Shown here: positions 49,540 to 62,400 of the stretch, one piece after another
How the letters are laid out: every line of letters starts with the position of its first letter
How positions within the stretch are numbered: the stretch's first letter is position 1
Assembly: GCA_039096225.1 (NCBI GenBank)
Contig: JBBPEB010000007.1
Span: forward strand, 992,001 to 1,056,000
Source of the DNA: Blastocystis sp. Blastoise
Taxonomy: Eukaryota > Sar > Bigyra > Opalinata > Blastocystidae
Direction of reading: 5' to 3'
Length of the DNA stretch: 64,000 nt
Notes under the pieces: generated by a model
The model's input: the letters and a program-made list of their open reading frames with translations, nothing else
Databases searched by the model: none
Told to the model about the DNA's origin: nothing
Position numbers and translations under genes: made by a program

Positions 49540-52500
49540 TACGGAGTAGTTCTCCTCCTTCTTCTTCTCTTCCTTCTGCTGCTACTGTATCAACATCTAT
49601 ATATAATAATTCTACTCTAAAAAGTCCTGAAGAAGACATTATTTCTCATTCAGATTTATCTTTATTTCGACATCCTACTACTAGTTCTACTTCTCTAATA
49701 AATAATATGACTGTCACATCACCATCTCGATATACGTCACTTTATTCTAAAAGTATCAATACTAACTGTAATAATAAATTATCAGAGAAACAATCTCAAC
49801 TTTCAAAATATTCTCCTTCTATCCCAAATATAAATAATTCGACACATATTCAAAATAAACAACAAATAAATCCTTCTTTATCTCCTATACCATCACAAGA
49901 TAATCACCATGACTCATCATCTCTTCAGTCTCCTTCTTCTTGTTTTTCATCTTATATTCCTTCTTCTCCTTCTTCTTCTGCTATTCTTTCTAATTCTTTC
50001 TCTTCTCCTCCTCTTCATAATGCTTCTTTATTTTATATTCCTCCATCACCTTCTTCTTTACCTTCTTCTCATTCTATTCATAATACTATATCTCTCTATA
50101 ATTCTATTCCTAAATCGATCTCTTCTCAACCTATTGATATTGATATAGACTTAACGAATGAAACACAAGAAGTGATTTCTAATTCAAAACCAACACTTCA
50201 TTCTTCATCAGTATCTACTAATAATATACCATCATTATATACACCCAATATACAATCTATACCTATAGATTCATCTATTCATAATATATCATCATTATAT
50301 ACACCCAATATACAATCAATACCTATGGATTCATCTATTCATACTATACCATCATTATATACACCTAAGAAAGATCATGATTTATGTATTCCTTCTTCTG
50401 TACCTCTAAAGAGACAAGAATGCTTTCTTTCTCATGATAGTCAAGATGAAGGAATTATAGAAGATTCAATAGTATCTTCTGATATATCATTGATATGTAA
50501 TAATACAACTGATCCAACCATAAATAATACAAGAGAAAACAGTATTTATAAACTTCCTCATGTCTCTACAACATATTTAAAACATTGTAAGAATGAAGAT
50601 GCAAATCTAAATACTGACAATCTATCTACTCTATGTTCCAATAAACAGATACTAGAGAATGATAAAGAAAAGATACTCACTACTCAGTCTATAGATATTC
50701 ATTCTATTCCTTCAAAATATATAATTAATAATAAACAAAATACTCTATCCTCTCCTCAGAATACATTTAATAAAACTTATAACAAAACTCTAAGCAATAC
50801 ATCTACATTAAAGAATCAAAAACATGTACAGAATCCTTCTCGATTACTAAAGAAACCTTGTCCTTCTATCATCCCTTCTCTCCATAATCAATCGGATTCT
50901 ACTATAAATACTATACTACCTATATCTACAAATACTACTTTAAACAAAACAAATAATAATATAGAAAATAAAAATACTCTAGGATATTCTCCTATTTCTC
51001 CTTCTTATTCTAGTATCTCTACTTCATCCTCTTCTATAAATGCTACTCCTTCTCTATCTACAAATATATTTACAAATATATCTACAAATATATCTTCAAA
51101 TATATCTTCAAATATATCTTCAAATATATCTTCAAATATATCTTCAAATATATCTTCAAATCCTATAACACAATCATCTCTTCCTTCTTCTACTTTACAA
51201 ACTATTAGTAAGCTTCCTACTACATTATTAAATATATCTGATTTCTCTCCTTTTAAATATCAACAAAACAATCTATATACAACTAAAGCATGTCAACCAA
51301 GTCTTATGTCTCCCTTTGTTTCTAAAGAACAACTTGTTTCTACTTCTCCTTTGTTGACATCATTAAATATTTCTTCTTCTTCTTCTTCTCTTCCATTATC
51401 ACTATCTCTTCATCTTACTCCTAATACAAGTGAAGAAACAAACAAGGATTGTATTCACAATGAGAATGATGATATATATATTCCCCTTCAATCACCTCTA
51501 GTATCTCCTCTATCTCCTATATACCCTTTAAAACGTAAATTATTTGATGATGATTCTAACGATACTTATAATTCTAAAGATATTATTCTATCTGAAACAA
51601 CCTCTAAGAAAAGGAAATCGAGTCTTTCATGCTATCAAGACATTCAAAATAGTAATAATAATCAGTATGATATGAATCTATCTATTTCAAAAGAAAATGA
51701 ACAAAATAAAAGTGAAATGAGTAATAAAAATGTCATTTCATCTTCAGATACTAAATCTCCTTCGAAAACAAATAATTCGAATTCTATAGAGAATCAGAAA
51801 TGTGAGAATAGTATTATTAGTAATAATAGTTTTATAAATAAAACGGAAACATTAGTAGAGGAAAAAGTATTATCTGATATTCCTATTGGTCATTCTTATT
51901 CAAATTCTACAATACATAGGATTAATAAGGGAAATAATAATGAAAGTGATTTAGATTATAAGGAGAATTTGATGAATAATAATAATAATGTTGATAAAAA
52001 TGTAGATAATAAAGAGTATAATAATCACAATTCCTTTTCCCAAGAATCGTCAAAAATAATAAAAAAGAATAATTCTATTTCTCTAGATATTTCATGTGAT
52101 AAAATAAATAATATCAATTCTAACATTTTGTCTTCATCTCCATCTCTCTCTCCATCTATTTCTCTTCCTTCTATATCATTATCAATACCTTATGAAAAAA
52201 AATCAAAATATTTTTCAAATTCTATTCCTTCAAAAGATCAAGTAAATAAACATCATAATTATGCAGATAGTCATTCATCATTATCTTCAAATATAAATTC
52301 GAATTCACAATCGATAAATATACAAAAATCACCCATTTTCATTAAAAATCAATCAACAAAGTTAAAAAGAACAGTATCGACTCCTTCAAAAAGTAGATTT
52401 GAAGAAGAAGAAATATCACCTGTTATTGTTCTACGAAAGAGAAAATCAACTTCTGATGTATTTTCTCAAATATCAAAGAATAAAACACTTGCTATTAATT

Positions 52501-53092
52501 ACTCAAACGGTAATAAAAATGATTGTAAAGATATTCAAAATAATCAAATGAAAAAACAAATAAATAAAAGTAATATATCACTAGTTGACTCAGTATCTTC
52601 ACCTAGTCCTCCTCTATCCTCTTTATCTCTTGCAGATTCATTATTGTTTAATATGTCTCAACATGGAAAAGGAAATAAAAAATTGTCTAATGACACTATT
52701 CGTAAACAGTCTTCAACTAGTCAAACTATTTCTAGAAATAATTCTAATTCTTCATGTGAAAAAGATAATAACAAAAAGAGTGATACAAAAAGTGAGAAAG
52801 AGAAAAATTCAAATTTATCAATCAGTAATGATAATAATAATGTATCTTCATTGGATGATCAGTCACCATTAAGTCAATTTGAATCAACACTAAATAAATA
52901 TAAATTCTTAAACGTATCTATATATATTATTAATGATATTTATTATTTTATTTTAAATAAGAATAATACTTTTCTGTAATACAATCCAATAATTACATTA
53001 CTCTATAGTCAACTCAAACAATTATTCCTGAAAGTCCTTTATCTACATCAAAAAGTCGTAGCATATGTAATTCCATAAATCCATTTCCATAA
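48301..53092 (+). CDS. RING-finger protein with long Ser/Asn-rich tail (PHRF1/Topors-like), 1,372 aa
   Basis: Probably a nuclear E3 ubiquitin ligase. Exons: 48301-48397, 48438-48526, 48564-48629, 48679-48785, 48850-48920, 49008-49143, 49253-49290, 49338-49392, 49538-52913, 53009-53092; all phases agree. The C3HC4 RING spans about residues 32-75 (TCAICLQDVVDRG, CCDHIFCFSCIMEWAK, NLCPLCKQRF). An acidic stretch and YILDDFVVADD follow, then a basic RNRSSSSHRPRRR patch and an acidic SSSSDSDDIIEDLRSSSP segment, an order seen in PHRF1-like proteins. The remaining 1,100 residues, in one large exon, are Ser/Asn/Thr-rich, with a SLYTPNIQSIP repeat (50225-50365) and about six TNIS/SNIS repeats (51060-51160). 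A LKRK-type basic motif recurs (PLKRKLFDDD). The long tail has no recognisable fold. Confidence 0.8.
51057..51162 (+). repeat. 12-bp coding minisatellite (SNIS repeats)
   Basis: About seven in-frame copies of aatatatcttca or variants encode the S/T-N-I-S/F repeats within the RING protein. Confidence 0.9.
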
Positions 53093-53590
53093 TTGATATG
53101 AACAACACTATTTTTAAATATTTTTTAAAATTTTTCTTTACTTTTCGTCTTTTTTAAACATATATTTGTTTCTAGGCAATATAATTTGTATTTATTATGT
53201 ACGTTTATTTATATATAGAATCTTCTTCTTCTTATATGCTATTTTATTTATAAGTTCTAACAATGTTTCTCTGATAAACCTTGGAAAAAGGAGAAGTAGA
53301 TATTCTTCTATATTGGGAAGTGTTTTAAATATTATTTTTAAGTTTTTTTGAATCATATGAATATTCTATTATGTTTTGTCTCTTCTGATAGTTATATACG
53401 CTTTCTTTAAATATAAGATATTATAGAAAGAAAAACTTTCATAACATTTTAACCCTCAAAACAAAAGTAACAATAGTTCTCGATTTTTTTTGACGAAGAA
53501 AAAGAGAATTTTCTATTTATATCTTACTCTTGTGTTTTTTTTGTCTTTCTCCACGACAGGGTAGACTAAAGAAAAAATAAATATATTGTG
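53093..53590. other. Intergenic, T-rich
   Basis: T-rich spacer between the RING gene and the ROK gene. A 61-codon frame at 53166-53351 has no features of a gene. Confidence 0.6.
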
Positions 53591-54577
53591 ATGAATAAAA
53601 AGGCTGCTATTGGCTTATTTTTAGGAGGATGTTTTAGTTCATGGATACTTAAGCGAATTTATAATCGTTTGTTTGTCGAGAATGAGCCTGTACATATTTA
53701 TGGTCATTCATTCTATATTGGAATTACTGTCTGTGCAACAAAAGTCCGAGCTGGAGTTGTTCGTGATGATTTTGTGATTATTTCTCGAAAGACTATTCCT
53801 ATATGTAGTAGAAATTCTGAAGCTGTGATTACAATTATACTTACTTTGATTGATGAAGTGATTACAATGTCTGGATTATCTAGAAGCTCAATAGAATCTA
53901 TTGGAATTGGAATTCCTGGATATATTAGTCATCGAACAGGAATTATACTCCAAGCATCTCATTTCCCTGAATGGAAAAATATACCTATTACTGATATTAT
54001 ATATGAACATACACATATAAAAACATATGCAGATAATGATAGTAACGTTCTTACTTTATATGAATATGTTCATGGAAATAAGGATATACATAAAGATATA
54101 TTTGTATTAAGTATATATATATGATTATTAGGGTATTTATGTGATATACTGTTTTCTTATATATTTTTTATTTATATAATTATTTATGTATATTTTTATT
54201 TATTTCATAGTCTATATATATAATTTTTATGTATATTTTTATTCTATATCTATAGTGTTATGAATATATTATATATATATAGATGTGAGTAGTGGTGTTG
54301 GTGGTGGATATATATGTGATAATCATCTAATGAGAGGATTTCGAGGGGGAGTCGCTGAAATTGGACATAATGTATATATATATATATAGAATAACTTTTT
54401 AAAATTTTGAGTCAATATTTTATTTTTATTTATTACAGATATTATTTAATATTCGTTATTAGTTATATAAGTATATCGATATAAATATTATTAATTAATC
54501 TTCTTTCTCTATAGATCTATCGACCAAATGGATATAAATGCTTATGCGGACAAAGGGGATGTGTTGAAACTATATAT

Positions 54578-54619
<42 letters not shown>

Positions 54620-55574
54620 TTTATCAAAATGGAACTATTATGAATTTAAATATATATATAAATAAAAGTATACAATATATATATACATGTAAATAGTATG
54701 CTTCTATTCTTGCGCTTGTTGCACGTGCAAAGAGAGAACTAGAGAAACTGAAGACAGTTCGATCTGCATATAATAATCAAATTGATACTTCTTCTGAATT
54801 GAAACGAAATTATTCTCAAAAATCAATTTTAACTAGTTCATTAGAAAATGTTTCTCCTGTATATATAATATATATATATATTATTATTAAACATCTATAA
54901 CATATAGTTTTCATATCAATATATATATATTTATTATATCATTTACTATCAGTATTATATATATATATATATTTATATATAATTCTTCTTCTCTATAGTT
55001 AACAGCTGATTCTGTTGTAACGGCCGCAGAAGCAGGTGATCCGATTGGATTAAAGTGCTTTATTGCTTCTTGTGTCTCTATCTCTATTTGCTGCATTAAT
55101 ATATATAAATCATTTGATCCTGAAGTATATTTATATGCTTATTATATAATAATACTAATAATACTAATTAAAAAAAATATATATATTTAAATTTTAAATG
55201 AAAATATGAATGTATAAAAAAAGAACAAATAATAATAATACTATATATAGATTATTATTCTTAATGGAAGTTTAGCGAATGCTGGGATACTACTTTATGA
55301 TTATATTAATATATATATTGATTTATTCCATGGAAATATGAATGTTTATGAAGATATTCCTATTAAAGAATATGATAGTACCTATTATCAAAATATTGTG
55401 AATAAGATTAATGATTATAATATTACTCGAGATCCAGAGAATTATACGGAAAGAATTAAAATAAAAGAAACTGATAATACGATTATTGTTGGTAAAACTT
55501 GGGTCATTCCTGGAAGTGGTGGTGATGAAGCAGGCATCATTGGAGGAGCTGCTTTAGCTATGAACATACTGTAG
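53591..55574 (+). CDS. ROK-family sugar kinase homologue with N-terminal anchor, 425 aa
   Basis: ROK proteins are glucokinase or N-acyl-hexosamine kinases, rare in eukaryotes outside GNE-type enzymes. Exons: 53591-54110, 54283-54371, 54515-54571, 54697-54858, 54999-55124, 55251-55574; frame continuous (426 codons). Features: hydrophobic N-terminus (AAIGLFLGGCFSSWIL, about 5-20); SIGIGIPGYI; the catalytic stretch YADNDSNVLTLYEY; the ROK hinge SSGVGGGYICDNHLMRGFRGG, AEIGHN, then the zinc motif CLCGQRGCVET; and IIILNGSLANAGILLYD with IPGSGGDEAGIIGGAALA at the end. The first phosphate loop, usually DIGGTK, reads ITVCATKV, so Asp and both Gly are lost, suggesting weak or no ATP binding. Residues 235-275 form a family-atypical insert. 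The third intron lacks a GT donor. Confidence 0.85.
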
Positions 55575-56077
55575 TTGACGCATTTATTCGCATTGTTATA
55601 CTTGTTTTGTTTCATTTAATTATGAAAATTTTAATCAATATATATTTTAAAACAATTTTTACAAGTAAACGTTGCGATGTAAAATATATTTCATAATGAA
55701 TTTTCATATAAATAATTGTAATCACAACATTATTTCTCTGTTTCATATAAAAACAATGGTCAATAATATCTTGAATTCATTCAGACTAAACTAATGATAA
55801 ATAAAAGAATAACTTAACATTAAAACATGAATATCAACAAAAAATTAAAAAAAAACAATAAATACTGAAATATTCTTGAATAGTCTTAATGTCTTTTCAC
55901 TTCCGGTGTCGTTTTTAGTTCTCTAGAAATAATACCAAATAAAAATATAGTTGGGGAGATTTCAGCTCATTTTTTTTATTTATTCAATACACTTGCAACT
56001 AGAAAAATTCAACGTTTTTGTTTTTTTCAAAAATAGTATAAAGCAATTATTTCCTCATATTTACTGTTTATAATAAA
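55575..56077. other. Intergenic, AT-rich
   Basis: AT-rich spacer between the ROK gene and eS10. No distinct element is seen. Confidence 0.6.
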
Positions 56078-56873
56078 ATGCTTGTTCCTAAAAGAAATCG
56101 TGTTTTAATTTATTCTTATCTTTTTCAAGAAGGTTGTATTGTCATTAAAGATAATGTAGCTTGCAATAGATCTTTTGGTAAAGACGAAAAGGGCCAAGAT
56201 CAAGTTGTTCCTAACATTGAAGTTATCAAAGTATTACAATCTCTTTGGTCTAGAGAATATGTAAAAAAAACTTATTCTTGGTATATTTCTATGAATCAAC
56301 GATATTTTTTATATAATAAAAGCTAATATATATGTGAGATTCGCTTGACTTTATTCGTTAAAACATTATTTAATTTCTAGCCATTATAAAATATATACTT
56401 TTAGGTGTCATTTCTATTATTTCCTTACCGATGCTGGTATTGAATACTTAAGAAATTATCTTCATCTTACTGCTGATGTCGTTCCTGCCACACTTAAAAA
56501 GCAAGCTCCTGTGTATGTAATTTATTTTTTAGTAACATTCTTTTTATTTGTTTTCTAATAATTGAATATATATATGTTTCATTATACTAGTTTTATATGT
56601 ATAATTCTATATAGTCGTGCTGAAAATGAAGATAGACCTCGTATATCCTATAAATGAAATTATTGATATATTTTATTTATTTTATATACTCAAATATAAT
56701 GATTAAAATATATATGTAAATAATATATATATCTTTTTTATAGGTCGTTTCAATGGTGAAAGAAAGACTTTCGTATGTTTATAGGCTATTTAAAAATAAT
56801 TTTATACATATTATTATAGCGTCGTAACTTCCGTGGTCCTAAGACTGAAGCTGCTGCTCCTGTTCAAGCTTAA
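56078..56873 (+). CDS. Cytosolic ribosomal protein eS10, 139 aa
   Basis: Component of the small ribosomal subunit. Exons: 56078-56280, 56405-56512, 56615-56640, 56744-56772, 56820-56873, all phase-consistent (140 codons). [39 protein letters not shown], then [20 protein letters not shown] and VVPATLKKQ follow the S10/plectin domain through residue 105. The tail, [19 protein letters not shown] and [10 protein letters not shown], is basic like the family's. The N-terminal domain is more divergent than in animals or fungi, with an unusual insert [14 protein letters not shown]. Two exons are tiny (26 and 29 nt). Highly expressed codon pattern in the 3' exons. Confidence 0.92.
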
Positions 56874-57314
56874 TTTTCTTGATACATTTCAACAACTTTT
56901 TTTTTGATTATATAATTTAGAGGAAACCTTTTTACATACTTTTTGTTACGTTCTCATTTTATTTCTTTTCATATTTATAAGAGATTCAAGTGTCTAAAGT
57001 ATAATTATTTTCAAATTGCGAAATACATTTATAAAAAAGTGAGTCTTTATTATTAGTAGAATAGTTAGACTATGATAAGAAATTAAAGTAGTTTTTGTTG
57101 TTTGATTATAGTTTATAATGAGATTAATGACAAAAAGCATTAAATTACATACAAAAATGTTCCAAAAAACAGTCAACTCTATTAAATGTGAAATTCCCTA
57201 CAAAAAAACATTTATCCCAAGGTTTTCCACCACAAATCAGAGAAGGTTCTCCACATTTATTTCGTTTTTCCACATAAATTCTATAGATTACATTCCTTTA
57301 AACTACTAATTATA
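56874..57314. other. Intergenic upstream of Tim17
   Basis: AT-rich. A 63-codon frame (57118-57309) ends six bases before the Tim17 start in another frame; it may act as an upstream frame if transcribed, but I see no coding signature. Confidence 0.45.
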
Positions 57315-58162
57315 ATGGATAGAACACCTTGCCCTTGGAGATTATTAGATGATACTGGTGGTGCTTTTATGATGGGTGCTATTGGTGGTGCTATGTGGCA
57401 TCTTTACAAAGGAGCTCGTAATTCACCCAAAGGGACAAGAATATCAGGAGCTATTTCTGCTATAAAAACTCGTGCTCCAGTCTTAGGTGGTAGTTTTGCT
57501 GTATGGGGTCTTTTATATTCAGCATGTGATTGTAGTTTAGCTGCTATCAGAAGAAAGGAAGATCCTTTCAATTCTATTCTTTCTGGTGGTTTATCTGGTG
57601 GTTTATTAGCATTAAGAGGTATATCTAGAGTTCAATACATTGCTTTTTTTTTCCTTTTCTACTCTACTCTCTTTTATTAAAGAAGAATTCGAAAAATTAA
57701 TATTAACTCTATTTTTGATTACTTATAGGAGGTCTTAAAGCTTTTTCTACAAACTTTTTGGTTGGTTGTGGTATGTTAGCACTTATTGAAGGTGCTAATA
57801 TGTGGTTAACGAAAAGTGTACAAACTAAAGTTGAAAATATGCAAGAAGAAGCTTTTGGTAAAAATGGTATATTTTTTTATTATATATGTTTTTTTCTTTC
57901 ATTCTAATTAATTTTTCTTTTTTTTTTTTTTTTTTGAAAAACTAAATTTATTTTGATAGTTAATATATATATTATAATATTTATAGTTCTTGCTCTTACT
58001 CCTCCTCATACTAACACAAAAGAATTTATGAGTATATATTTTTTTATTTACTTTATGACTATTGAATATTATCCTATTATTATTCAATTCATTTCTTTAT
58101 ATATAGCTGCAAATGTGGAAAAACAATTTGTTGATGAATCCTTTAAATCACAATTTCATTAA
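57315..58162 (+). CDS. TIM17: Mitochondrial inner-membrane translocase subunit Tim17, 180 aa
   Basis: Part of the TIM23 complex that imports presequence proteins. Exons: 57315-57618, 57729-57866, 57987-58031, 58107-58162; frame continuous. Diagnostic Tim17 stretches: [69 protein letters not shown] and MLALIEGAN, with four glycine-rich membrane helices in residues 17-140. The two Cys normally conserved for disulphide formation are partly retained (Cys6 and CDC near residue 75). The C-terminal 40 residues ([14 protein letters not shown] to KSQFH) are polar, longer than in small homologues. PRAT fold with a Tim17, not Tim22 or Tim23, character because of the short N-terminus starting PCPWR. Confidence 0.93.
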
Positions 58163-59430
58163 ATAGGGGAATTTTATTTTTTTTTGCTTATATATAGGAT
58201 CATTTATATTTTATATTTTTTTCTCTTATATATATATACTATTTATGTATAACAATTTCAAGGGGTTTTTCATTTTTAAATATTATTCTGTAATTATTTG
58301 CTTTTTGTTAGCTATTTAATGAAATCATATTTTTTAAATATTTTTAAAAATAATACTGATATTAATGTAATTTAATGGTGCCCTTTACAGTTTTCAAACA
58401 GTCAATTATATTAGAGTTAAAAGTTACACGTTAAACCATAAAATTTATGAATGAAATATGATTATATGATATATAAGCATTTTTACAAACACTCTACAAA
58501 TTTGAGTTTTATTTTTTTTTGTGGAAATTAAAAATATAAATATGATAGTGGAATTCAATTAAAAAGCCAAGAAATAACAATTATGATATTACACACAAAT
58601 ATGTCTTTAAAAAATAATAATTTCAAAAAGCTCTAAACAAAGGTTTCATTTTTCTATTTGGATATATTTATCAAACGTATGTTATCAGCAACATCGTACT
58701 TATTCTTGCTATAACTAATTAAAAGCAAGTTTTATTAATTTCACATTAAAAAGAATTCAATTTTTTGGAAAAAGAATAAGCAAATAGCAAAAACTGGGAA
58801 AATACCAGAACTCCCCCAGAAAGCTGGATTAATCTGGAATAAGAATTAGTATTCTAAAAAAAGATCTTTTAAAAAATATATCAGGAGAAACATCGAATGA
58901 GTTCGATAACAATCATGCGCCAAAAAAAGATAACAGGGCCTTTTTAGCGAGAAAGGCGTAGACTAGCAGAAACTCTAATACACCAAATAAAAGGTGTGTG
59001 TCATCACTAAGAAAAGAAATGATTGGAATAATACTTTTTTTGTTTATCAAATAGAAAAAGTAGATCTTTTAAAAACCAAGAATGATTTGATTATTCAATT
59101 GCGTATTCATCCGAGAGATTCCGTGGAAATAAAAGAAAAAGATCCAAAAATTAACGTTAAAAACACTGTACTTGTGAGTATGGTTTTTATTTAAAAAATA
59201 GCCAATCATATATGATAAATATATTTACATCTATATTTGTCAAAACTGATAATGTTTTGTTTGATTGGTTTTGCAATTTTTGTGTTTACAACTGTTGAAG
59301 GTATTTGATTATTTCTTAAATAATCCGTCTTTTTCGTTTTTTTTCAAGATTTTTTCCAGAATAGCGATATGGAACCATAAGCAATGAAATAATGAGTGAT
59401 AACATCGCATATTTTTTTTTGAATAATAAG
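58163..59430. promoter_or_regulatory. Intergenic with CCAAT motifs before the secreted protein gene
   Basis: AT-rich 1.3 kb. GCCAATCA at 59201-59208 and GATTGG at 59263-59268 lie 160-230 bases before the secreted-protein start. A more GC-rich block at about 58900-58985 (with gcgccaaaa and ggcgtagac) shows no gene I recognise. Confidence 0.4.
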
Positions 59431-62400
59431 ATGAAGAATATTATTGTCCTCACTTTATTCATACTTGGTATGTACTAAAATCTATATATATTTATCGTAT
59501 ATAGCTATTGCTAATGCTATAACTTGTACCAGCCCTAAGTCCGCTTATTCTATTAAGAGAACTTATGCTGGAGATGCTTTCCAAGAGTATATCTATATTT
59601 ATGAGGGTTCTGCTACTGGTACCCTTGTATTTCAGAAGAATGGTATTAATATGGCTAATTCAATCCAAACATACGAAGTTTGCCTTAAGAGTGGTCAACA
59701 TACCTTTGTTGCCACTGATGGGTATATATATATATATATATATTCATGACATTTGTTTAAAGAAAAACCGTGTTTTCTGCTTTAGATTATTTCTATTTGT
59801 TACATATATAGTGGTAGTAATGGTTGGGGTAATGGTTCTCGTTTTGAACTTGTCAATGGTAGAACTAATGTTATTCTTGAAGGTACCTTAGATTTTGGTA
59901 GTAGAAGAGAATGGACTATGTACCGTATGTTTTTGTTTAAAAAAAATTATTATTTTTTCCATTATTTTATTAATTTAAAAAAACTAATTTATAGAATTGA
60001 TAGTTTTTTTAGTTGCTTATTATATATATCTATAGTTGGTGATATTGTTCCTGAGGTATCTTTTTGGAAATATAGTGCTGTTCCTCAAGGTGATAATTCT
60101 TGGACTACTTCTAGTGTTTCTACTACTTGGCAAAGCTATGTAAATGGTAACTTCCCTGCTAGTAGTTCTATGACTAGATATTTCACCATGGATGCTTATC
60201 TCCCTAGTAATCTTCCTGAAAGTATTGCTATTTATGAAATTGGTGTTAAATCTGGTGAAGGTATTATTATCTATGTAAATGGTGTTGAAATTTATCGTTT
60301 TAATTTACCTACTGGTGTTATTACTTCTAATACTGCTGCTGTTGCTACTGAAACTGCTCTTTACAGAAGAGTTACTGGTCTTTTCAAGGATATATCTAGT
60401 AATACTAAAGTTACTATTTCTGTTGAAATTCATGGTACTGATCTTACTCCTAAAGCTGAAGATTTTGTTGCTTATATGTATCTTGTTGATGGTCGTATGT
60501 ATTTAGTGTTTTATATATATATAAATACTGTTTTTTTAAATATTATTTTAAATATAAATAATAATTATATGTATAATATGTTATATATTAACAAATAAAT
60601 GCTTGCATTCATTATTATATATTATTTATATATAGCTCAAGTTACTCGTACTCATGATGGTTCTATTAATTCTAATCATATGAATGATTGGGACAGTCAA
60701 AGAGCTATTTATGCTTTTGATGATGATATTAATACTGAATGGTTCTACAATGCCTTACCTGCTTGGATTGATTATAACTTTGATAATTCTAGAAAGGAAA
60801 CTATTAATCGTTATTCAATTACTTGTGGTGTTGTTCAAACCCCTCGTCGTCCTAGTTCTTGGAAAGTAGAAGGTACTAATGATGATGAAACTTATGTCCT
60901 TCTTGATTACAGAACTAATATGAATTTCCCTGAACGTGGATTTACTATGACTTTTGATCTTAATACTAATAAAATTGCTTATAAGACTTATCGTTTTACT
61001 GTTTGTATGTTTATATATTTATTTATAATCAATAGTGTTTTTTATAGTATCATATTATTATTTTTTTATTATTATTTTTTATAATTAAAAAACAGCTATG
61101 ATTAATATTTTATATAGTAACTTCCTTAAATAATTATAGTCAAGGTGAAATTGCTGAAATTCAATATTATGGTGCTAATAAGGCTTCTGTTGCTCCTGTT
61201 CTTAGTTATAGTTCTTCTAACTTAGTTCTTATTGCTAATATGGATACTATAAATGAATACCCTGCTGTTACTGGTTACACTAGTTTCACTATGACTCCTG
61301 ATATTTCTGAAGGTCTTTTCTTTGATAATTCAACTGGTTTAATTACTGGTACTCCTAGTGCTTCTATTCCTACTCAATCTTATGTTATTACTGCTATTTA
61401 TTCTTTAACTGGTGAAACTCAAACTGCTACTGTTTCTATTACTGTTAGTGAGTGTGTTGCTCCTAATGTAAGAATTGATTTACAAAAATATACTGCTTCT
61501 AATGTTTTATATGGTTATGATGAATATTTTGATTTATATAATAATCAAAATCAATTAATTGCTACTCATAAGGGTCAAATGTATTATCATGATAATGCTT
61601 ATTATGCAGCTACTCAGACTTGGAAGTATTGTTTACCTGGTGCTCTTTATAAGATTAAAGCTTATGGTTTTAGTTCTGATGGTTGGTCTGGTAATTCTCG
61701 TTTAACTACTACTATTTATAATGGTTATACTTCTTATCATGATCATACTTTTACTTTATATCAAAAACAATCTGACGAGTTCCTTATTAATGCTAAATTT
61801 GAAACTCCTGTTTCTACTTTTGGTTTATTTAATCAAACTGCTAATCCTCTTGAAAATTGGTATCTTCCTACTGTTATTAGTGACGATTGGACTCCTATTG
61901 TTGATAATACTCCTGTAGGTGCTTCTAATGGTGTTTGGTATATTCGTCAAACTTATACTATTTCTGATCTTGCTAATATTAATTCTTGGGAATATCAATT
62001 TACTATGAGAGCTGGTATTATTGTTTATCTTGATGGTGAAGAAATCTATAGAAATAATCTTGATGCTGATGCTGTTATTGCTTTTGATTCTGCTGCTACT
62101 TCAGGTGTTGCTTCTACTGAAGCTTATGTATGGGGTGCTGTAACTGGTACTATGGCTAAAATGACTGTTGGTACTCATGTTTTTGCTATTGCTTATGTCA
62201 ATAAAGCAGGTTATACTGCTATTGAAGCTGATTTCATTGGCAAACTTCATTTATTAGCTTCTTCTAATAAATCTAGTAGAACTAATTATATTGGTGTCTG
62301 GGTAACTAATGAAGCTAATGCTGATGATGCTGCTCAATCTCATGTTTTTGATCATGATCATACTTCTCATTGGATTTCTACTGGTAGTACTTCTTCTCCT

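Noticed and set aside
57118-57309. 63-codon frame ending six bases before Tim17
   Set aside because: Different frame from Tim17 and no recognisable sequence; at most an upstream frame.
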